A DNA stretch of 64,000 nt, taken from Desertivirga arenae (GTDB taxonomy: Bacteria; Bacteroidota; Bacteroidia; Sphingobacteriales; Sphingobacteriaceae). How positions within the stretch are numbered: position 1 is the stretch's first letter; every line of letters begins with the position of its first letter. Location of the stretch: NCBI RefSeq assembly GCF_017355785.1, contig NZ_JAFEWE010000005.1, positions 346,406 through 410,405 of the forward strand, read 5' to 3'. Of the stretch, positions 58,043 to 64,000 are shown piece by piece. The notes below the pieces were generated by a model. The model saw only the letters and a list, made by a program, of their open reading frames with translations, searched no databases and was not told the DNA's origin. Made by a program: the position numbers and the translations under genes.

Positions 58043-59029
58043 CTAAGTGCTTACCCTTACCTCTGCCTGAGGCTTTGCCGACATAAAAAGATACCATATC
58101 AGTACAGCTGCAACGATCAAAAAACCAATATTAGCATAAAGACCAGGCCAGGAAACTCCTCTAATTACGATTTCGGCAAATAATGTAAACCAGATAGCTG
58201 TTACTTGAGTAGATTCAACAGCGGCAGTAGCCACTGAACTGTCTTTAACCATGCTTAATGCCTTCACAAAAAGGGCAGTGCCGATAACCCCTGCAAAAAT
58301 AGCGGCACCAAGCGTCGATTCAACTTGTGTAAAGGATGGAGGACCATCATTCACAAAACCTATCACAGATAGGATTAGCGCCGCCGGGGCCGCCCCTAAA
58401 GCCATTCCAAAACTGATTTCTGGTGCAGATAAAGCTGCTCCGTGATTTTCAACCTCTAGCATTATCTTGCGTAAACCTAAAGGCCATAGAAAGGATGCAA
58501 CTAATGCCAGTAAAAAGCCCCATAACATAGAACCGCTTTCCTTTATATTATTAAGGCTGTCAAATTGCATTATCAAAACAGCGCCAACAATTATAAGCGA
58601 CATTAGCATTGGTCTTTTCGCTATTTTTCCCCGGTTATCATTATATAATAAAGGAGAAATGAGGCGCCCGGCAACAATGGTGAATTGAAACGCAGCACAG
58701 GACAACCACCCTGGAACAAAATTTACTGAAAGCACGAGGAATGTGTAAAAGACGATAAAGCCAAGAGTTCCCCAAAGAACAAAGGGAATTAGCATTTGTC
58801 GAAAAGTCTGAAGAAAGGAAAAAAGCTTCTTTTGCGCAGACACTACCAGCAATAGAGGTGGCAGTAAAAAAAGATATCTTAAGGCTACTGTCCATGCCCA
58901 ATAGCCGCCCTTATACGCTAATAAAGAGTTAACAATAAAGCCGGAAGAAAGGAATAAGGTCGCGAAAACTCCTAATAGTATTGCCAGAACATTCATTCTG
59001 GCAATACCTACTGTATCCTCAAATTTCAT
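58043..59029 (-). CDS. DMT-superfamily (EmrE-like/EamA) efflux transporter
   Basis: 328 residues from the ATG at 59029; a TTG at 59035 lies in the -7 box. Ten hydrophobic helices in two repeats, with WGTLGFIVFYTFLVLSVNFVPG in the first half and GAAIFAGVIGTALFVKALSMV in the second, match the multidrug-resistance efflux branch of the DMT superfamily. The substrate is unknown. The AraC-type regulator gene immediately upstream on the same strand (95 bases) may control it. Confidence 0.88.
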   Translation of the reverse strand: MKFEDTVGIARMNVLAILLGVFATLFLSSGFIVNSLLAYKGGYWAWTVALRYLFLLPPLLLVVSAQKKLFSFLQTFRQMLIPFVLWGTLGFIVFYTFLVLSVNFVPGWLSCAAFQFTIVAGRLISPLLYNDNRGKIAKRPMLMSLIIVGAVLIMQFDSLNNIKESGSMLWGFLLALVASFLWPLGLRKIMLEVENHGAALSAPEISFGMALGAAPAALILSVIGFVNDGPPSFTQVESTLGAAIFAGVIGTALFVKALSMVKDSSVATAAVESTQVTAIWFTLFAEIVIRGVSWPGLYANIGFLIVAAVLIWYLFMSAKPQAEVRVST

Positions 59030-59032
59030 GTT

Positions 59033-59040
59033 CAAAACTA
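59033..59040 (-). promoter_or_regulatory. start-codon-proximal -7 element of the DMT gene
   Basis: TAGTTTTG fits TAnnTTTG and ends 3 bases before the ATG, predicting a leaderless or near-leaderless mRNA. Confidence 0.42.
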
Positions 59041-59123
59041 CCTTTATACCCCCTGAGAAAATGGTAGAATAGCGCTAAAGAACAGGACTTTTATAGGGAT
59101 TCAGATTTGATCAGTAACTGACT

Positions 59124-59972
59124 CTAAATCGCACCACTCTCATCGGCCCGGTAAGCATTGGGCGAGAATCCGGTTTGCTTTTTGAAAAACCTGCAGAAGT
59201 AAGCCGGATCATCAAAGCCGAGTAGAAATGCAGTCTCTTTGATGGATAGATTTGTAGCCTTTAGTAAGGATTTACTTTCAATTACAATACGATCTTTGAT
59301 CATCTGATGAACCGTCTTCCCCTCGAAGGCCCGAATGATCTTATTCAGTTTCCTGGTGCTCATATTAACTTCAGCACTATAAAACTCGGGGTCCTGCTCC
59401 TCCTTAAAATACCTTTCGATTAAATTCTTTACTTTCAAGTGCAAATCAAGCTCACTGGAGATACTTCTTACCACCGTTGGTTCGATACGTCTTTTTAACG
59501 CAAGTAACATTCCATTCAGCAGATTCCCTAATAAACTCACATCTAAAACTTTACTGCGGCTTTCCATTTGCAGAAAACTAAAAAGTCCCATAAAGGTATC
59601 ACAACGCAATTCTCCCAGATCAACGTATGGCTTCTGATAGAACTGACTCCATACAGAGGTATCAAGATTAAGTTTTACATCGGATTTGATCAGGATTACG
59701 TAACCGCTTTCAGCGTATTGGTTTACCAGATGCACTTGTCCCTGGCGAACCAGAAATAGCTTGCCTGGTACCATCTCATATTTTTGAAAATCAATTTCGT
59801 GGCTACCCGTTCCTTTTGTTGCCCACAGGATCATATCAAACTGATGCCGGTGAGGCGATGAAGGACTGTCTTTGATCTCATCAAACCGGTAGACCTCTAT
59901 GGGATTTCCTACCGGCATTAATTGAATAGGTAGTGGAGCATTGTAATTGTGTACTTTAGCAGCTAAACTCAT
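59124..59972 (-). CDS. AraC-family transcriptional regulator
   Basis: 282 residues. N-terminal cupin-like sensing domain (about 30-100; HRHQFDMILWATKGTGSHEI) and C-terminal double HTH (about 180-280; YSAEVNMSTRKLNKII, TAFLLGFDDPAYFCRFFKK). The second HTH has the typical GFDDPAYFxRxFKK signature. It may regulate the DMT exporter downstream (inference from adjacency). Confidence 0.93.
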   Translation of the reverse strand: MSLAAKVHNYNAPLPIQLMPVGNPIEVYRFDEIKDSPSSPHRHQFDMILWATKGTGSHEIDFQKYEMVPGKLFLVRQGQVHLVNQYAESGYVILIKSDVKLNLDTSVWSQFYQKPYVDLGELRCDTFMGLFSFLQMESRSKVLDVSLLGNLLNGMLLALKRRIEPTVVRSISSELDLHLKVKNLIERYFKEEQDPEFYSAEVNMSTRKLNKIIRAFEGKTVHQMIKDRIVIESKSLLKATNLSIKETAFLLGFDDPAYFCRFFKKQTGFSPNAYRADESGAI

Positions 59973-59974
59973 AA

Positions 59975-59982
59975 CAAAAATA
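59975..59982 (-). promoter_or_regulatory. start-codon-proximal -7 element of the AraC-type gene
   Basis: TATTTTTG fits TAnnTTTG and ends 2 bases before the ATG; no TTTG is seen 19 bases further up. Confidence 0.38.
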
Positions 59983-60005
59983 TGATGGGTAGAACAATGA
60001 GAATT

Positions 60006-61676
60006 TTATTTCTTATAATTATTTAAAGCCTTATCAAGGAAGCCGAGGTAAGAGTTTGCGTCAAAATTTGCGCCCTGTGGCTCTGCCAGGATTTCCTCTG
60101 TTGCAGGATCTAATAAAACATAGAACGGCTGTGAATTTGCTTTATATTTCGAAGCCTGGAAGTAACTCCACTTTTTTCCTATCGTTTTTATCTCTCGTCC
60201 TTCAGGGCTTACAAAGTGTTCAGCTTCGGGCAATTCTGTCTTATCATCTACATATAGTTGAACTAATACATAGTCCTCATTGATACGCTTATGCACATTA
60301 GGTTCCGTCCATACGTCGGCTTCCATCTTGCGGCAGTTCACGCAAGCATGGCCTGTAAAATCGATCATGATTGGCTTTCCTACTTTCTTAGCGTACTGAA
60401 CTGCTTCATCGTAATCGAAGAAAGGGTTCAATCCCGCAGGCTTTTCAAAGAGATCAGCGTACTTTCGGGCACCTTCTGGATTGGTTGAGGAACTTGAGCT
60501 ACCCTGGCCAGGATTATTACTAAGAAGATTAAAGTCCTGTGTCGACATTGGAGGAAGAAACGCCGAGATGGATTTCAATGGAGCACCCCAAAGGCCCGGA
60601 ACCATATAAAGTGAGAATGAGAAAACGACGATCGCCAGGAATAATCTTGGAATACTTAGATGTTGCACCGGACTATCGTGACTGAATGCTAATTTCCCCA
60701 GCAGATAGAATCCCATCAGGGTAAAAATAACGATCCACAGAACAAGGAAGATCTCGCGGTCGAACCAGTTCCAGTGATAAGCAAGATCTACATTACTCAG
60801 GAATTTAAGCGCGAGTGCTAATTCAAGGAATCCCAAAACTACTTTTACACTGTTTAGCCAGCCACCTGACTTTGGCAGGGAAGAAAGCAACTTGGGAAAC
60901 ATGGCAAATAACGCAAAGGGAATAGCCAGGGCAAGAGAAAAACCAAACATTCCTATTGCCGGACCTAATAAAGCACCGGTTGTAGCTGCCTGAACAAGCA
61001 AGGTTCCGATGATGGGACCTGTACAAGAAAAGGATACCAATGCCAGGGTTGCCGCCATAAAGAACAGTCCCGCAATCCCACCTTTATCCGAGTTAGCATC
61101 CATTTTATTGACCCAGGAAGCTGGCAGTGTGATTTCAAACGCCCCTAAAAACGAAGCGGCAAAAACTACCAGCAGCAAAAAGAAGAAAAAGTTGAAATAA
61201 CCATTCGTAGAAAGATCGTTCAAGGCATCGGCTCCAAAGAACACCGTTACCAGCAAGCCAAGAACCACATAAATAACGATTATAAATAAACCGTATAAAC
61301 TTGCTTTTCCAATAGCGCTTCCCTTATTATCTGCAGATTTTGTAAAGAAACTGACAGTAAGAGGGAGCATCGGAAAGATGCAGGGCATTAGCAGTGCGGC
61401 AAGGCCTCCGGCAAAACCTGCTATAAAAATAGCCCAAAGGGTTTGATCCTCTGCCTTCGGAGGCGCGTCGGTAGATACATTAGCAGCTGACTGCCCTTTC
61501 TGTGCACTTGGCTTTACTGCCTGTACGGATGTATCTGCAACCGGAACAGATTCCGAAAATTCAATCCCATCGGTCGATATAGTATCCTCCTGTGCGAATA
61601 ATGAGCTACCAGATAAAGTTAAAATAAGAAATAACAGCCCACTTAATGAAAGCTTCTTAAACACATCTATAAACAT
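60006..61676 (-). CDS. dsbD: thiol:disulfide interchange protein DsbD, membrane and C-terminal domains
   Basis: 556 residues from the ATG at 61676; the frame is open 29 codons further but would overlap the preceding gene. Signal peptide, an acidic linker, eight membrane helices (about 85-380; LMPCIFPMLPLTVSFFTK and SFSCTGPIIGTLL carry the redox Cys pair), then a C-terminal thioredoxin domain with CVNC in TGHACVNCRKME. It passes electrons from cytoplasmic thioredoxin to periplasmic proteins. The usual N-terminal domain is on the separate gene 10 bases upstream. Confidence 0.93.
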   Translation of the reverse strand: MFIDVFKKLSLSGLLFLILTLSGSSLFAQEDTISTDGIEFSESVPVADTSVQAVKPSAQKGQSAANVSTDAPPKAEDQTLWAIFIAGFAGGLAALLMPCIFPMLPLTVSFFTKSADNKGSAIGKASLYGLFIIVIYVVLGLLVTVFFGADALNDLSTNGYFNFFFFLLLVVFAASFLGAFEITLPASWVNKMDANSDKGGIAGLFFMAATLALVSFSCTGPIIGTLLVQAATTGALLGPAIGMFGFSLALAIPFALFAMFPKLLSSLPKSGGWLNSVKVVLGFLELALALKFLSNVDLAYHWNWFDREIFLVLWIVIFTLMGFYLLGKLAFSHDSPVQHLSIPRLFLAIVVFSFSLYMVPGLWGAPLKSISAFLPPMSTQDFNLLSNNPGQGSSSSSTNPEGARKYADLFEKPAGLNPFFDYDEAVQYAKKVGKPIMIDFTGHACVNCRKMEADVWTEPNVHKRINEDYVLVQLYVDDKTELPEAEHFVSPEGREIKTIGKKWSYFQASKYKANSQPFYVLLDPATEEILAEPQGANFDANSYLGFLDKALNNYKK

Positions 61677-61686
61677 TTCAACAAGC

Positions 61687-62136
61687 TTATTTAACCGCAA
61701 CAGAGAAATCCATAGTATCCGGAGGAAGACACTTCTCATCATTACATACCATGAATTCCACATTACCTTTTACAGTGGCCTGTTTCGCTTTTAACTTCAC
61801 CTTTTGTTGAAAAATCACGGAATTCTCAAAATAAGCTACTTTCATATCAAAAACCTTTTCGAATTTAACAACAGGCTTAGGTTCGATTGTCTTTCCAATT
61901 AGTGTGTATGCAGGAGAAGTATTGAAACTAAATGTTGTTTTTACAGGACCTCCGTCGGCAATAGTTTGGGAATACAAATGCCATCCGGGTTCAATTGTTG
62001 CCTTAACCAAAACCATTGCTTCATCTTTTCCAATTCTCTTGGCAGCATAACTCCACTTAACCGGGTTAAGTATCTGCGCGCCCGCACTAACACTCACTAC
62101 TAAAAATGCCACCAGGGCTAGAATCGTTTTCTTCAT
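61687..62136 (-). CDS. DsbD N-terminal (alpha) domain as a separate protein
   Basis: 149 residues with a signal peptide (to about 20, SAGAQ). It matches the immunoglobulin-like DsbD alpha domain: GWHLYSQTIADGGP, and the redox Cys pair in FMVCNDEKCLPP. It should accept electrons from the membrane DsbD and pass them to periplasmic partners such as the TlpA-like proteins in this window. It lies 10 bases before dsbD, in one operon. Confidence 0.9.
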   Translation of the reverse strand: MKKTILALVAFLVVSVSAGAQILNPVKWSYAAKRIGKDEAMVLVKATIEPGWHLYSQTIADGGPVKTTFSFNTSPAYTLIGKTIEPKPVVKFEKVFDMKVAYFENSVIFQQKVKLKAKQATVKGNVEFMVCNDEKCLPPDTMDFSVAVK

Positions 62137-62647
62137 AATGCTATTTATCTAAAGGTGTAATATTTCTTTCTCAAGCGGCTCAATTCTAAACTCATTTAAA
62201 CTTTTTGAAACCGGTAAAACTTCGCAATTATTATTAGGATAAAGTTCAGCATAGACGCAAAAAAACACAAGCAATTCGCCTATTTCCAGAATTTTTCTTG
62301 TTAATCATTGATTTTATTTATCTTTTTACAGGGAGTGCCTTCTACCCACATCACATTTAGTCTTTTTTTCAGAGCGAGTCGCAAAAACAGGACTTTTTAA
62401 CAAAACACCCTAAAAAGATTAACATTACCACATTTACAGCATCAAAAACAACCCAAACAGTCCAAATTAATCAAAACAAGCACCTAAAAATACCCACAAA
62501 ACGAATCTAATACACTTACAACGATAAATAACGAGGATTAATATTTAAAAAAGCGGAATTTTGAAGCAAAGAGGCAGTAAAATACCATAATCAAAACCAC
62601 AGTAACCCTACCTTCACCTATTCATTTTTCCATTTTAATAGTAATTC
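62137..62647. other. 511-base divergent intergenic region with a G-poor stretch
   Basis: No gene or tRNA seen. Between the divergent DsbD-alpha and cysteine synthase genes, the stretch 62401-62520 has only five G in 120 bases on the plus strand (mostly A and C). It could be an unstructured leader for the cysteine synthase mRNA. Confidence 0.6.
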
Positions 62648-63712
62648 ATGATCTCTACAGAAGAATCCACTTGTTTATCGGTCGACCTGGATAAAAAGTT
62701 TAAGAGTCTTTGGCACCTTGTTGGTAATACCCCCATGTTGGAACTGCAGTATATGTATAAGAACCGCCCGGGAAGTATCTTTGTAAAATGCGAGCACTAC
62801 AACCTTACCGGAAGTGTCAAAGATCGCATGGCCCTGCATATACTATATCAGGCCTATCGCAATTGCAAAATTAAACCAACGGACAGGATAGTAGAAACCA
62901 CAAGTGGCAATACAGGCATTTCTTTCGCAGCTTTAGGAAAAGCTCTGGGTCATGAAGTGACTATAATAATGCCCGAATGGTTAAGCCAGGAAAGGATAGA
63001 CATTATGAGAAGCCTCGGAGCAGAAGTGATCCTGGTTGGCAAAGAAGAGGGAGGTTTTCTTGGAGGAATTAAACTAAGTTATGAGATGGCAGCCAGTGGA
63101 AGGGTCTTTCTCCCAGAACAGTTCAATAATTACTTCAACTCAGAAGCCCATGAACTAACTACAGGCCGGGAGATCTGGGAGCAACTGGAAAGTGCAGGAA
63201 AAACCTGCGACGCATTTGTTGCCGGGGTTGGCACAGGAGGTACAATTATGGGAGTGGGTCGTTATTTAAAGAAAAGGGACGCAGGAATCTGGGTTCATCC
63301 GCTTGAGCCTGAAGAGTCGCCAACACTTACTACAGGATTTAAAGTAGGAAGTCACCGTATCCAGGGAATCTCAGATGAGTTTATTCCCTCAATCATGCAA
63401 TTGAACCAGTTAAACAGCATTATCCAGGCAAGTGATGGAGATTCAATCCTTATGGCACAAAAGCTTTCTGAGCAACTTGGCCTTGCCGTAGGGATATCTT
63501 CAGGAGCAAACGTAATTGGAGCCATAAAAATAAGGGAAGAACTTGGCAGAAAATCAAACGTTGTAACGATCCTCTGCGACAGTAACAAAAAATACCTTAG
63601 CACCGATCTTACTAAGAAGGAACCTGTAAAAGAGCACTATATAAGTCCCTTGGTTACTTTTACGGGGTACGAACCGATGCCCCGACTTAACAGAATGTCC
63701 TTTTATCAATAG
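62648..63712 (+). CDS. PLP-dependent cysteine synthase family protein
   Basis: 354 residues of the fold-type II PLP family (O-acetylserine sulfhydrylase/cystathionine beta-synthase). The PLP lysine is K58 (LTGSVKDRMA); ETTSGNTGISFAALGKALG binds the substrate carboxylate and GVGTGGTIMGVGRYL the PLP phosphate. It makes cysteine from an activated serine and sulfide, or cystathionine; the sequence alone does not decide which. There is no C-terminal CBS domain. It is a single gene after a long leader, with a terminator downstream. Confidence 0.9.
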   Translation: MISTEESTCLSVDLDKKFKSLWHLVGNTPMLELQYMYKNRPGSIFVKCEHYNLTGSVKDRMALHILYQAYRNCKIKPTDRIVETTSGNTGISFAALGKALGHEVTIIMPEWLSQERIDIMRSLGAEVILVGKEEGGFLGGIKLSYEMAASGRVFLPEQFNNYFNSEAHELTTGREIWEQLESAGKTCDAFVAGVGTGGTIMGVGRYLKKRDAGIWVHPLEPEESPTLTTGFKVGSHRIQGISDEFIPSIMQLNQLNSIIQASDGDSILMAQKLSEQLGLAVGISSGANVIGAIKIREELGRKSNVVTILCDSNKKYLSTDLTKKEPVKEHYISPLVTFTGYEPMPRLNRMSFYQ

Positions 63713-63738
63713 ATTGTTTATAAATTAGTTGAGCAATT

Positions 63739-63764
63739 AAGAAAGCGTCGCCTGGCGCTTTCTT
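63739..63764 (+). terminator. terminator after the cysteine synthase gene
   Basis: A perfect 9-bp stem AAGAAAGCG (63739-63747) / CGCTTTCTT (63756-63764) with an 8-base loop, 26 bases after the stop. The T-tract is short. Confidence 0.62.
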
Positions 63765-63938
63765 ATTAAAAACATCCATTAACAGCAGTAGGGACTAAAC
63801 CCCAATTCATTAAAGCTTTTTAATTTTCAGCAGCAGCTTTCCTCTTAATAATTTTGCGTCTCAGGTAAACTCTTTGACTCGTCCTGTATAAACTTAACAT
63901 CGTTACGAACAAGTATTAATCACTAAATTTAAGTTACG

Positions 63939-64000
63939 ATGTCAAAAGAAATCAAGGGTAAGAAGTTCGGTAGGCTTTATTTAGAGTCTTACAAGAAATC
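63939..64000 (+). CDS. start of a gene cut by the window edge
   Basis: An ATG at 63939 opens a Lys-rich frame (MSKEIKGKKFGRLYLESYKK) that runs off the end of the window. Too short to identify. About 175 bases separate it from the terminator upstream, room for its own promoter. Confidence 0.45.
   Translation, partial: MSKEIKGKKFGRLYLESYKK

Overview
The window is a moderately AT-rich chromosome segment from a member of the Bacteroidota, most likely family Sphingobacteriaceae (Pedobacter/Mucilaginibacter-like). The reasons are two SusC/SusD pairs, one under an ECF sigma/FecR anti-sigma pair, GH92 and GH43 glycosidases, an S46 dipeptidyl-peptidase, a bacterial histone-H1-like protein, DUF4843 and PKD-like lipoproteins, and promoter-like TTTG / TAnnTTTG elements. 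The genus is inferred from gene content only. No rRNA, tRNA, transposase, integrase or CRISPR array was seen.

Layout. (1) 1-3000: a possible 3' end of a truncated gene, an OmpR-type response regulator/histidine kinase pair, and a maltose-type O-acetyltransferase. (2) 3076-8245: a hybrid sensor kinase with a periplasmic sugar-binding-protein-like sensor, two Rnk-like GreA/B C-terminal-domain proteins, and a divergent glutamate-synthase-like membrane protein whose last residues are encoded by an (AC)18 microsatellite. (3) 8246-16700: a 515-base gap with a duplicated hairpin element, then a TlpA-like thioredoxin, histone-H1-like protein, tandem universal stress protein, aspartate kinase, an SDR plus DJ-1/PfpI operon, a Crp/Fnr-type regulator broken by a T11 tract, and an unrecognised secreted protein. 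A perfect TGTGA-N6-TCACA palindrome lies between the broken regulator and the DJ-1/PfpI operon. (4) 17034-24057: a SusC/SusD pair followed by a glycerophosphodiesterase and a type I phosphodiesterase/phosphatase, read here as a phosphodiester-scavenging locus rather than a glycan locus. (5) 24182-35141: a putative 25-residue membrane peptide, a BLUF photoreceptor, an LLM flavin oxidoreductase, MetA (with the residue associated with acetyl-CoA use), a ClC chloride channel, an NmrA-like SDR with its MarR regulator, a PAS kinase/response regulator pair and an M1 aminopeptidase.

(6) 35411-52725: a polysaccharide utilisation locus transcribed leftward: GH43, GH92, a basic-secretory-protein peptidase and GH92, then sigma factor, FecR, STN-type SusC, SusD, DUF4843, PKD-like lipoprotein and TlpA/DUF4369. 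The two parts are separated by a strong hairpin. The enzymes suggest an alpha-mannoside-containing glycan or glycoprotein target. (7) 52984-64000: alanine dehydrogenase, S46 peptidase and POT peptide transporter (peptide and amino acid use), a DMT exporter with an AraC regulator, a split DsbD system, a PLP-dependent cysteine synthase and the start of a gene cut by the window edge.

The signals most worth following are the two long GT/AC microsatellites (one inside a gene end), the homopolymer-broken Crp/Fnr gene with a matching operator beside it, paired MarR operator-like palindromes, start-codon-proximal promoters suggesting leaderless transcripts, the hairpin repeat pair at 8.3-8.6 kb, and the phosphodiester SusCD locus with a 15-bp direct repeat upstream.
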